From the NCBI RefSeq assembly GCF_014646255.1, contig NZ_BMNC01000005.1:523446-587445 (forward strand): a DNA stretch of 64,000 nucleotides, in the 5' to 3' direction. Below are positions 34,045 to 42,183 of this stretch, in pieces. The position numbers were made by a program, and so were the translations under genes. This DNA comes from Lentzea pudingi (GTDB lineage Bacteria; Actinomycetota; Actinomycetes; Mycobacteriales; Pseudonocardiaceae). The notes under the pieces are model-generated. The model searched no databases and was not told where the DNA came from. It worked only from the letters and a program-made list of their open reading frames with translations. Numbering within the stretch: position 1 is the first letter of the stretch; each line of letters begins with the position of its first letter.

Positions 34045-34824
34045 CTAGGTCGCCAAGTTAGCCGTCAGCAGGCGGCGCGTGTTCGCCGGGGCGTTCGTCG
34101 CGAGGTAGCGGACCCCCAGGTCACGGCACAACGCGATGTCCTCGGTGCTGTCCACCGTCCACACGTAGGTCTCGTGACCGGCGCGCCTTGCCCGATCGAC
34201 GTAGCCGGGGTCGTTGCGCAACAGGTGCACGCCCGGCCCGGTGTAGTCGGCGAACGACGGCAGCGCGCCGCTCCGGTAGCGACCGAGGCGGTCGAGCAGC
34301 AGCACCGTGCGGATGTCCGGCGCGTGCTCGCGGAACGCCTTCACCGCCGTCGGCGAGAACGACATCATGACGATCTGCGACGTCAGGCCGTGCTTCCTCA
34401 ACGCCTCGGCGAGCTTGCGCTCGACCTCGTTGCGGTACCGGACCGGGTGCTTGGTCTCGACGAAGAGCTCCACGTCCGTGCCCTTCACCAGCTCCAGCAG
34501 CTCGTCGAGCACGAGCAACCCGGCGGGCTGACCGTGGCCGTGCCAGCTGCCGTAGTCGAACGTCCTCAGCTCTTCGAGCGTGAGCGCGCTGACCGTGCCA
34601 CGGCCGTTCGACGTACGGGCGAGCGTGCGGTCGTGCACACACACGAGCTGGCCATCACGCGACAGGCGGACATCGCACTCGAGGCCGTCCGCTCCCTCTT
34701 TCAGGGCGAGTTCGTAGGCCCCGATGGTGTGCTCGGGACGGTCGGTGGACGCGCCTCGGTGCGCGACGACGGAGGGTAGCTGCACAACCCCGGACAATAG
34801 TGTCTGCGCAACAATTTGAGTCAT
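34045..34824 (-). CDS. Glycerophosphodiester phosphodiesterase, cytosolic
   Basis: GDPD TIM barrel. Catalytic motif VVAHRGASTDRPEHTIGAY (His-Arg and Glu), metal-binding EGADGLECDVRLSRDG, and HDRTLARTSNG; later LFVETKHP. Hydrolyses glycerophosphodiesters to glycerol-3-phosphate and an alcohol. No signal peptide, unlike the second GDPD at 36057. ATG 34824 is preferred to the TTG one codon upstream. It diverges from the P450 gene. Confidence 0.9.
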   Translation of the reverse strand: MTQIVAQTLLSGVVQLPSVVAHRGASTDRPEHTIGAYELALKEGADGLECDVRLSRDGQLVCVHDRTLARTSNGRGTVSALTLEELRTFDYGSWHGHGQPAGLLVLDELLELVKGTDVELFVETKHPVRYRNEVERKLAEALRKHGLTSQIVMMSFSPTAVKAFREHAPDIRTVLLLDRLGRYRSGALPSFADYTGPGVHLLRNDPGYVDRARRAGHETYVWTVDSTEDIALCRDLGVRYLATNAPANTRRLLTANLAT

Positions 34825-34875
34825 CAATCAAATGGGCGTGGACGAAACGCCGATCGCGACTTACCGTCCCGCCTT

Positions 34876-36060
34876 GTGACGTTCGACCAGCGAGATCCCG
34901 CGTTCATCGCCGACCCGTACCCGGCCTTCGCCACCCTGCGCGAAGCCGGTGAGGTGCATCACCACGAACAGATGGGCGTCGCCGTCGCCGTCTCGCACGC
35001 CGCCTGCTCCGCCGTCCTGCGGCACCGCTCGCTGGGCCGGATCTGGTCGGACGTGAAGCCGGTCGAGCAGTTCATGTCCTTCAACCTCCTGCACCGCAAC
35101 TCGCTGCTCGAGAACGAGCCGCCCACGCACACCCGCCTGCGCCGCCTGGTCGCCGCCGCGTTCGGCCGCGGCCACGTCGAGCGCCTGCGCCCGTGGGTCG
35201 CCGACCTGGCCGACAGGCTCGTCGACGAGCTCGTCGCCAAGATCTCCGACCAGGGCCAGGCGGACCTGCTCGCCCACGTCGCCGCGCCGCTGCCGGTCGA
35301 GGTGATCGCGGAACTGCTCGGCGTGCCCCAGAGCGACCGCTACCTGCTCCAGCCGTGGTCGAACGCCATCGTGAAGATGTACGAGTACGGCCTGCCCGCC
35401 GACCAGCAGAACGCGGCCGAACGCGCCGCCACCGAGTTCGTCGCCTACCTGCGCGAACTGATCGCGTTGCGCCGCAAGACCCCCGGCTCCGACCTCGTCT
35501 CCGACCTGGTCGCCGTCACGGACACCGACGGCGCCAGACTCACCGAGGACGAACTCGTCGCCACGGCAGTCCTGTTGCTGATGGCGGGCCACGAGGCCAC
35601 GGTCAACGTCATCGGCAACGGCGTCTACGCCCTGATGCAGCACCGCTCGCAGTGGGAACGCCTCTCCCCCGAGATCATGCCCACCGCCGTAGAGGAACTC
35701 ATCCGCTACGACTCGCCGTTGCAGCTCTTCGAACGCACCGCCACCGAACGCGTGGAGATCGCCGGCCACGTCATCGAACCCGGCGAGAAGATCGCCGCCC
35801 TGCTCGGCGCCGCCGCCCGCGACCCGCTGGTCTTCGAGAACCCGGACGTCCTCGACGTCGGCCGCGAGAAGAACCAGCACCTCGGCTTCGGCATGGGCAT
35901 CCACTACTGCCTGGGCGCGCCGCTCGCGCGCATCGAGGTGGAGGCGGCGCTGTCCTCGTTGCACCGCAAGCTTCCCGGCGCGGTGCTGGCCGAGGAACCG
36001 AACCGGCGGGCGGAGTTCGTGATCCGCGGCCTGCACTCGCTGCCGCTTGCGGACGGCTAA
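34876..36060 (+). CDS. Cytochrome P450, 394 aa
   Basis: Complete bacterial class I P450: N-terminal DPAFIADPYPAFATLREAG, I-helix oxygen-binding LLMAGHEATVN, K-helix AVEELIRYDSP with E-x-x-R, and haem-binding FGMGIHYCLGAPLARIE with the Cys ligand. GTG 34876 is chosen because TACCGT, a -10 match, lies eight bases upstream (34862-34867), suggesting a leaderless mRNA; an upstream TTG at 34816 would overlap the divergent GDPD. No ferredoxin gene nearby. Substrate unknown. It lies between two glycerophosphodiesterases. Confidence 0.93.
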   Translation: MTFDQRDPAFIADPYPAFATLREAGEVHHHEQMGVAVAVSHAACSAVLRHRSLGRIWSDVKPVEQFMSFNLLHRNSLLENEPPTHTRLRRLVAAAFGRGHVERLRPWVADLADRLVDELVAKISDQGQADLLAHVAAPLPVEVIAELLGVPQSDRYLLQPWSNAIVKMYEYGLPADQQNAAERAATEFVAYLRELIALRRKTPGSDLVSDLVAVTDTDGARLTEDELVATAVLLLMAGHEATVNVIGNGVYALMQHRSQWERLSPEIMPTAVEELIRYDSPLQLFERTATERVEIAGHVIEPGEKIAALLGAAARDPLVFENPDVLDVGREKNQHLGFGMGIHYCLGAPLARIEVEAALSSLHRKLPGAVLAEEPNRRAEFVIRGLHSLPLADG

Positions 36061-37070
36061 CGCGACGGATACCGCTTCGGGAGCTTGAAACCGCGCTCCT
36101 TCAGCACCTTCCGCAGCCGGTCCGGGTAGTCGGTGATGATGCCGTCCACGCCGTCGTCGATCAGCTTGTGCATGGTGGCCGGGTCGTTGGTGGTCCACGG
36201 GACCACCCTCAGCCCGTGCCGGTGGGCGTCCTGCACGAGCGCCCGAGTCGTGAACGGCACGTAGCCCGGGTCGCCGACCTTGCCGCCCTGCGGGTTGCCG
36301 TGCACCGGTGACAAAGCCTTGGCGCCGAAGGACTTCGCCATCTTCGCGACGCTGCCGCCGAAGTCGGCGAGCTCGAGGCCGCCCGTCCACGGCGAGCCGG
36401 GCCGCAGCATCTCCGGCTGGGTCAGCGCCACCAGCGGGATGCGCGGCTCGACCTGGCGCAGGCGCATCAGCGTGCCCCAGTCGAAGGACTGGACGGTGAC
36501 GTTGCGCTGGAAGCCCGAGCGGCGGATCTCCTGGACCGCGCGCTGCACGAACTGCTCGCGTGGCGCGGTCTCGTGCGGGGCCGCGGCCTCGACCTTGGTC
36601 TCGATGTTGAAGCGGATGCCCCACGCGCGGTGCCTGCGCGCCAGGTCGAAGAGCTCGGCCAGGGTGGGCATGCGGGCGCCCGGCGAGAGTTCCTGGTCCG
36701 GGTACTGCGACCAGCGGGTGCTGCCGCAGTCCAAGGTCCGCACCTGCGCGAACGTCAGGTCCTTCACGTACTTGCCGGCGTAGGGGAACTCCGGGTCGCC
36801 GGGGAAGGCTGGCGCGGTGTCGAGGCACTTCGCCGGGTTGGTCTTGCGGTCGTGGGTGATGACCTCACGGCCGTCGCGCGTGATCTGGAGGTCCAGCTCC
36901 AGGGTCGTCACGCCGAGTTCGAGCGCCTTGCCGAACGCCTTGAGCGTGCTCTCGACGGTGAGGCCGATGCCGCCCCGGTGTGCCTGGAGGTCGAAGTCGC
37001 GGTGGTGGTGTGCCTGGGCGACGCCTGGGGTGACCAGTGCGATCACCAGAGCCCCGATGAGTGTCCGCAT
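36057..37070 (-). CDS. Secreted glycerophosphodiester phosphodiesterase
   Basis: Signal peptide MRTLIGALVIALVTPGVAQA, cleaved after AQA. GDPD barrel with LQAHRGGIGLTVESTLKAF, LGVTTLELDLQITRDG, HDRKTNPAKC and FNIETKVEA. Longer loops and two Cys are typical of secreted enzymes. Likely recovers phosphate or glycerol from phospholipid head groups or teichoic acids outside the cell. 337 aa. Stop codon overlaps that of the convergent P450. Confidence 0.92.
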   Translation of the reverse strand: MRTLIGALVIALVTPGVAQAHHHRDFDLQAHRGGIGLTVESTLKAFGKALELGVTTLELDLQITRDGREVITHDRKTNPAKCLDTAPAFPGDPEFPYAGKYVKDLTFAQVRTLDCGSTRWSQYPDQELSPGARMPTLAELFDLARRHRAWGIRFNIETKVEAAAPHETAPREQFVQRAVQEIRRSGFQRNVTVQSFDWGTLMRLRQVEPRIPLVALTQPEMLRPGSPWTGGLELADFGGSVAKMAKSFGAKALSPVHGNPQGGKVGDPGYVPFTTRALVQDAHRHGLRVVPWTTNDPATMHKLIDDGVDGIITDYPDRLRKVLKERGFKLPKRYPSR

Positions 37071-37136
37071 CCGTCCAACCTGGCACTCGGCCGGGAACGC
37101 CGGAAGGTCCGGCGGGACGAACGTCGCCTGAACAGA

Positions 37137-38042
37137 TCAGCGGGGCGAGCCCGACGCGCGGACCGCGCGCAGCGGGGGTGCGGGGGCGTCCTTGACCTCG
37201 ACCACGCGCATCAGCCGGACGGACGTGGAGTCCACCGGCAGCAGCAGGGTGGTGATGCGGCGGACGACCAGTGCCGACGTCACCGCGACCGCGACGAGCA
37301 GCAGGTCGGCGAACGCGTGCAGCAGCACACCGTCCGCGAGGGCCTGGGTGCTGGAGCGGAACGACCACGCGACCACGAGCACGACGGTCAGGCCCGAGCC
37401 CGCCCAGAGACCCCACCACCAGCGCAGGAGCTTCGACGGGTGGGGGCGTTCGCCCGCGGGCCTGCGGGCCACGGCGTGTTCGAGCTCGGCGAGCACCGAG
37501 CCGGGCACGACGAGGTTGACGCCGGGGACGACCAGGCCGATCAGCACGTCGCTGTCCGACCGCGAGGGGCCGTAACCGACGAGCGACGCGGCCACGTTCC
37601 GCGCGCGCCGCAGCCACAGCAGGCCGAGGACCAGCGACAGGAAGCAGCCGGTGATCGTGATCGCGGAGGAGGACACCACCATGGCGTCCGAGGTGCTCAC
37701 GACGCCCGCGGACAACGCGCCGAACCGGCTCAGCGAGACCAGCACGTAGCGCCAGATCTCGGAGGCCGCGCCCCACACGGCGACGGCGGCGAGCAGCCAC
37801 AGCGAGTTCTGCGCGGTGCGGCCCAGGCGGCGCACGCTGTCGACCGAGTCGGCCTGCTCGACCGTGCCGGGCACGGCCGTGGGCCAGCGCCACGCGAGCA
37901 GCGGGAAGCCCCAGCGCGGCGGGACCGGGTAGTTCGGCGGACCGCCGTAGCTCAGCCGCTGCGCGCGTGACTGCGGCTGCGGGTACGCACCGGGTGGCGG
38001 GGTCGCCACCCAGTCCACGCGCATCGGCTGCAGCGGCTGCAC
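37137..38042 (-). CDS. DUF4328 family membrane protein, 301 aa
   Basis: N-terminal Pro/Gln/Tyr-rich cytosolic tail (PPPGAYPQPQSRAQ), then about six hydrophobic helices in two groups, with WLRRARNVAASLVGYGPSRS and VPGVNLVVPGSVLAELEHAV typical of DUF4328. Function unknown. GTG 38042 starts 2 bp after the rhodanese stop, so they are one transcript. Confidence 0.82.
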   Translation of the reverse strand: MQPLQPMRVDWVATPPPGAYPQPQSRAQRLSYGGPPNYPVPPRWGFPLLAWRWPTAVPGTVEQADSVDSVRRLGRTAQNSLWLLAAVAVWGAASEIWRYVLVSLSRFGALSAGVVSTSDAMVVSSSAITITGCFLSLVLGLLWLRRARNVAASLVGYGPSRSDSDVLIGLVVPGVNLVVPGSVLAELEHAVARRPAGERPHPSKLLRWWWGLWAGSGLTVVLVVAWSFRSSTQALADGVLLHAFADLLLVAVAVTSALVVRRITTLLLPVDSTSVRLMRVVEVKDAPAPPLRAVRASGSPR

Positions 38043-38044
38043 GG

Positions 38045-38383
38045 TCAGATGACCTGGGGTTCCGCGCCGTCGGTGCCGCCCTCGAGCGGACGACCGGCGG
38101 CCTCCCAGTGCTGCATGCCGCCCTCGACGTTGACGGCCTCCCAGCCGGTCTGGTTGAGGTACTGGGTCACGCGGGCGGACCTGCCACCGGCACGGCACAC
38201 GACGTAGAGCTGCACGTCGTTCGGCACCTCTTCGAGCCGGGCGCCGATCTCGCTCATGGGGACGTGCAGCGCGCCGGGTGCGTGGCCGGCGTCCCACTCG
38301 TCCTGCTCACGCACGTCCAGCAGGACGGCGCCCTCGGGCAGCTGCGCCGGCACGTCGGCGATCTCCACGCTTGGAACAGTCAC
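38045..38383 (-). CDS. Rhodanese-like sulfurtransferase, 112 aa
   Basis: A single rhodanese domain: LLDVREQDEWDAGHAPGALH and the active-site loop VVCRAGGRSARV, with Cys as sulfur carrier. Transfers sulfane sulfur to thiol acceptors; many such proteins serve in thiol stress. First gene of the unit with DUF4328. Confidence 0.92.
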   Translation of the reverse strand: MTVPSVEIADVPAQLPEGAVLLDVREQDEWDAGHAPGALHVPMSEIGARLEEVPNDVQLYVVCRAGGRSARVTQYLNQTGWEAVNVEGGMQHWEAAGRPLEGGTDGAEPQVI

Positions 38384-38442
38384 GCCCTAGATGTTGCCAT
38401 GCCGGAGGTTGCACTCTCGTGAGCCTCCGGCACGGCACACCC

Positions 38443-39348
38443 TCAGGCCACCCCCGCGATGGCGGGCCCGAGCCTCGAGAACTGCTCTTCGGACAGCGGC
38501 AGGTTCGCCCGGCCGGGACCGGAGCGCTCCCAATAGCCCTCCTGCGCCGCGGGACGCATGTCCTTGCTCCCGTAGTTCGCGAGTTGCAGGTGCAGCAGCA
38601 GACCGTCCGGCCGGAATACCTCCATCACCTGCAGCAGCGTCTGGAACGGCTCGGCCGCGCGCACGCTGTGCAGCTGGATGATCGTGCCGTCCGGCAACGT
38701 GGTCCGGTAGGGCGGCTCGCAGTCACCGCTGGTCCAGAGGTTGTCGTCGGCGTACTCAAGCGGCGTACCCGCGAACCTGCCGAGGGTGAGCCAGACGCTG
38801 CCGGTGCCGCCGGCGTCGGTCAGATCGACCCCGGACTCCTTCCACGGCGACCTTTCGAGCCTCGGCAGGAGGTCGCTGACCCGCACCTCGGGCAACTGCT
38901 GGCGCACCGTGCCGACCCACTTCTGGACGAACTCGTCGTTCGGCTTCACCGCACCGGTCGGCACCTTCATCGCCCGCTTCCGGTCCCCGATGTTGCACTG
39001 CGGCATCGAGAGGATCGGACGTCCGGCAGGAGGCGGTGCGGTCGCCGCGGGCGTGTACGTCCCGTACGGCGTCTGCGGTGGCGTGTTGACCCGTGGCCAT
39101 CCCACCGCGTGCTCCACGGTGGCAGGCCCGGCGTCCGGCCGGTCTGCCTGCTGGGGTGTCGGCGCGGCCTGGTTCAGCGTGGTGGCGCCGAACCCGATGC
39201 CGGCCACCACCGCGACCACGCCGAGCACCGCTCCGGCGCGCTGGGCGAACACCCGGCGCCGGCCGCGCCTCATCACCACGTCGAGCGTGGTCGTGGGAGG
39301 GGGCGCGGCGACGTCGAGAGCTCCGCGCAGCTCGTCTTCGATGTTCAT
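38443..39348 (-). CDS. Membrane protein partner of SigE-family sigma factor, 301 aa
   Basis: Cytosolic N-terminus of about 36 residues (MNIEDELRGALDVAAPPPTT), one membrane helix (AGAVLGVVAVVAGIGFGATT), then an outer Pro-rich linker and a C-terminal domain of about 190 residues with conserved Trp and Cys. The ATG shares one base with the sigma factor stop. It has the same arrangement as the 31227/32037 pair, although the outer domains do not look related. Likely controls the sigma factor. No zinc anti-sigma motif. Confidence 0.75.
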   Translation of the reverse strand: MNIEDELRGALDVAAPPPTTTLDVVMRRGRRRVFAQRAGAVLGVVAVVAGIGFGATTLNQAAPTPQQADRPDAGPATVEHAVGWPRVNTPPQTPYGTYTPAATAPPPAGRPILSMPQCNIGDRKRAMKVPTGAVKPNDEFVQKWVGTVRQQLPEVRVSDLLPRLERSPWKESGVDLTDAGGTGSVWLTLGRFAGTPLEYADDNLWTSGDCEPPYRTTLPDGTIIQLHSVRAAEPFQTLLQVMEVFRPDGLLLHLQLANYGSKDMRPAAQEGYWERSGPGRANLPLSEEQFSRLGPAIAGVA

Positions 39349-39839
39349 CAGGCACTCTCCGAGTTGACCGGTTCGCCGTACGCCTCGCGGAGCGCCGCCA
39401 AACCCCTGGCTGTCTGACTTTTGACGTTGCCCACCGAACAGCCGAGCTCTGCCGCCGTCTGTTCGATGGACAGGTCGTGCACGAACCGCAGCACGAGCGC
39501 GGCCCGCTGCTTGGGGCCCACCTGCTGCAACGCGGCGTTGAGCTTGGCGTCGGGATCGGAGAAGCCACCGCTGACGCCGTGGTCGGGCAGGTCGGCGACC
39601 GGGTGTTCGCGGCCACGGCCGCGCCGCCTGCTGTCGAGGAACAGGCGCGTCACGATGGTGCGGACGTACCCCTCCGCCGTTTCGCGCCTGATGCTCGGCC
39701 ATTTCGCATACGCCTTCACGAAGGCGTTCTGCGCGAGTTCTTCCGCCTCCGACCAGTCGCCGCACAACGCGTACGCCGTGCGCCGAGCCCAGTCGAATCT
39801 GCTTGTGAAGAACTCCGAGAACTCCTCGTCTCGTCGCAC
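39348..39839 (-). CDS. SigE-family (ECF) sigma factor
   Basis: Begins RRDEEFSEFFTSRFDWARRT (typical SigE-family start), sigma2 with EAEELAQNAFVKAYAKW, and sigma4 KQRAALVLRFVHDLSIEQTA then GCSVGNVKSQTARGL. 163 aa, no C-terminal extension. Translationally coupled to the membrane protein. GTG or ATG start at 39839. Confidence 0.9.
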   Translation of the reverse strand: MRRDEEFSEFFTSRFDWARRTAYALCGDWSEAEELAQNAFVKAYAKWPSIRRETAEGYVRTIVTRLFLDSRRRGRGREHPVADLPDHGVSGGFSDPDAKLNAALQQVGPKQRAALVLRFVHDLSIEQTAAELGCSVGNVKSQTARGLAALREAYGEPVNSESA

Positions 39840-39912
39840 TCCGGTCCCCCAAGCTGTCTGCCGCGTTCGCAGTCAATACGCGGGCAGCCCCGGCAGGGTT
39901 GCACACACGAAA

Positions 39913-39943
39913 AACGGGCCGCCCCCGTGAAGGACGGCCCGTT
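39913..39943 (-). terminator. Intrinsic terminator of the actP operon
   Basis: AACGGGCCG (39913-39921) and CGGCCCGTT (39935-39943) form a 9-bp stem with a 13-base loop. On the minus strand it is followed by TTTT(T), the complement of the A run at 39910-39914. It begins 14 bp after the symporter stop. Confidence 0.85.
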
Positions 39944-39957
39944 CTCCAGTGCACCTT

Positions 39958-41577
39958 CTAGTGCGCGATGGCCTTCTCGGCGCCCGCACCGGTGAGGGAG
40001 CGGACCTCCATCTCGGCCTGCTTGGCGGGGTCGCCCTTGTCCTTCGAGAGGATCGTGCCGATGTAGCCGAGCAGGAACGCGACCGGGATCGAGACGAGGC
40101 CGGGGTTGTCCAGCGGGAAGAAGTGGAAGTCGACGCCCTGGATCATCGAGGGGCTCTTGCCCGTCGCCGGGTTGACCGGCTTACCGGACACGACCGGCGA
40201 GAAGATGATCAGGGTGATCGTCACCGCGAGGCCGCCGTAGATGCTCCACAGCGCACCCGAGGTGTTGAACCGCTTCCAGAACAACGAGTACAGGATCGTC
40301 GGCAGGTTCGCCGAGGCCGCGACCGCGAAGGCCAGTGCCACGAGGAACGCGACGTTCTGACCGTTGGCCAGGATGCCGCCGCCGATCGACACGATGCCGA
40401 TGACGACCGCGGTGATGCGGGCGACCTTCACCTCGTCCGTCTTGTCGTCACCGCCGTTGCCCTTCTTGATGATGTTCGCGTAGATGTCGTGGGCGAACGA
40501 CGCGGATGCCGTGATGGTCAGACCGGCCACGACCGCGAGGATCGTCGCGAACGCGACCGCCGCGATCAGGCCGAGCAGGATCGGGCCACCGAGCTCCAGC
40601 GCGAGCAGCGGGGCGGCCGAGTTGGCGGCACCAGGCGCCTTGCTGATCGCGTCCGGACCGACGAGCGCACCGGCGCCGTAACCCAGGACGAGCGTGAACA
40701 GGTAGAAGATGCCGATCAGCCAGATCGCCCACACGACCGAGCGACGGGCTTCCTTCGCCGTCGGCACGGTGTAGAAGCGCATCAGGATGTGGGGCAGACC
40801 GGCGGTGCCGAGCACCAGCGCGAGGGCCAGCGACAGGAAGTCCAGCTGCGTGAGGCCGGTCTTGCCGTACTGCAGACCGGGGCCGAGCAGCTTCTCGCCT
40901 GCCTTGGGCGCGGCGTCGACTGCGGCACCGAGCAACGAGGACAGGTTGAAGCCGTACTTGGCGAGCACCCAGAGAGTCATGACACCGGCGCCGACGATCA
41001 GCAGGACTGCCTTGATGATCTGCACCCAGGTGGTGCCCTTCATGCCGCCGATGAGGACGTAGGCGATCATCAGGGCGCCGACGATCGCGATCACGATCGA
41101 CTGGCGGAACGAGTCCGTGTAGCCGAGCAACAGGGCGACGAGACCACCGGCACCGGCCATCTGGGCCAGCAGGTAGAAGAACGAGACCGCCATCGTGGAC
41201 GTGGCGGCGGCCGCGCGAACCGGACGCTGGCGCATCCGGAAGCTGAGCACGTCGCCCATCGTGTACTTACCGGTGTTCCGCAGCAGCTCGGCGACCAGCA
41301 GCAGCGCGACGAGCCACGCCACCAGGAAGCCGATCGAGTACAGGAAGCCGTCGTAGCCGTTGAGGGCGATGGCGCCCGCGATACCGAGGAACGACGCGGC
41401 CGACAGGTAGTCACCGGCGATCGCGATGCCGTTCTGCGGGCCGGTGAAGGCGCGCCCGGCTGCGAGGTAGTCGGCGGCGGTCTTGGTGTTGCGGCTCGCC
41501 CGGATGACCACGAACAGCGTGATCAGGACGAAGACACCGAAGATGCTCATGTTGAGGATCGGGCTGGACTCGTTCAC
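39958..41577 (-). CDS. actP: Cation/acetate symporter (SSS family)
   Basis: Thirteen hydrophobic helices of the sodium/solute symporter family. SSS features: DYLSAASFLGIAGAIAL, LPHILMRFYTVPTAKEARRS and the conserved GGMKGTTWVQIIKA. Closest type is ActP, which takes up acetate and other short carboxylates. It overlaps the DUF485 gene by 4 bp, the usual ActP partner. 539 aa. Confidence 0.9.
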   Translation of the reverse strand: MNESSPILNMSIFGVFVLITLFVVIRASRNTKTAADYLAAGRAFTGPQNGIAIAGDYLSAASFLGIAGAIALNGYDGFLYSIGFLVAWLVALLLVAELLRNTGKYTMGDVLSFRMRQRPVRAAAATSTMAVSFFYLLAQMAGAGGLVALLLGYTDSFRQSIVIAIVGALMIAYVLIGGMKGTTWVQIIKAVLLIVGAGVMTLWVLAKYGFNLSSLLGAAVDAAPKAGEKLLGPGLQYGKTGLTQLDFLSLALALVLGTAGLPHILMRFYTVPTAKEARRSVVWAIWLIGIFYLFTLVLGYGAGALVGPDAISKAPGAANSAAPLLALELGGPILLGLIAAVAFATILAVVAGLTITASASFAHDIYANIIKKGNGGDDKTDEVKVARITAVVIGIVSIGGGILANGQNVAFLVALAFAVAASANLPTILYSLFWKRFNTSGALWSIYGGLAVTITLIIFSPVVSGKPVNPATGKSPSMIQGVDFHFFPLDNPGLVSIPVAFLLGYIGTILSKDKGDPAKQAEMEVRSLTGAGAEKAIAH

Positions 41578-41924
41578 TTGCCGTCTCCCTCGATCTCGTT
41601 GCGGAGCTTCTCCGCCAGCGGGTCGAGGTTCTTGTTCGCGTGCCGCACGTACAGCGTCGTGATGACGAACGTCGACACGAACTGCAGCAGGCCGAAGATG
41701 AGCCCGACGTTGATGTTGCCGAACACCTTGGTGGACATGAAGCCGTGCGCGTAGTCCGCGAGCAGCACGTACAGCAGGTACCAGGCGAGGAACAGTCCGG
41801 AGACGGGGAAGACGAACTTGCGCAGCCGTTGCTTCAGCTCGGTGAAGTCAGCGCTCGCTTGGACGTCGGCCCACTTCTGTGCGTCTGGGGCCGACTCAGA
41901 CGGGGTGTGCTCAACGCTGCTCAC
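41574..41924 (-). CDS. DUF485 family membrane protein
   Basis: Two hydrophobic helices (FVFPVSGLFLAWYLLYVLLA and LIFGLLQFVSTFVITTLYV) with the conserved F-F/Y and NINVGLIFGLLQF. Small partner of SSS carboxylate symporters (YjcH type). 116 aa. Its promoter region (41925-42183, 259 bp) contains the LytTR-type repeats. Confidence 0.9.
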   Translation of the reverse strand: MSSVEHTPSESAPDAQKWADVQASADFTELKQRLRKFVFPVSGLFLAWYLLYVLLADYAHGFMSTKVFGNINVGLIFGLLQFVSTFVITTLYVRHANKNLDPLAEKLRNEIEGDGK

Positions 41925-42082
41925 AGTCCCCTCCTCGCGGTACTCGTCGTAGGTGTCAGCAACGTGACGTGCACGTAATGCCTCCAGGTGCGGTCCTGTT
42001 CTTGGTCAGGAACCGTATGGAGACTTGAGTCACTCAGGTAAGACCCCGTTCGTGCCGTTGCGCTCAGCAGTCGGGTGATGCG

Positions 42083-42112
42083 ACGAACGGTCAGTATGCG
42101 TAGACGAACAGC
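42083..42112 (-). promoter_or_regulatory. LytTR-type tandem binding site upstream of DUF485-actP
   Basis: On the minus strand GCTGTTCGT and ACCGTTCGT are 9-bp direct repeats separated by 12 bp (42104-42112 and 42083-42091). The second fits every position of the published LytTR consensus [TA][AC][CA]GTTN[AG][TG]; the first differs at two. Spacing of 12 bp is as known for this domain. The site is about 160 bp upstream of the DUF485 start and the LytTR regulator is encoded 2 kb away. Confidence 0.65.
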
Positions 42113-42183
42113 ACTCAGCGTGACCTAGTTCACCGTTCACCGATTCGAGTGACCAATTTTCACCCATTTGAAACGGTGGCTAC

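Noticed and set aside
39949..41754. 601-codon plus-strand frame opposite actP
   Set aside because: Antisense shadow of a membrane protein gene with no recognisable domain.
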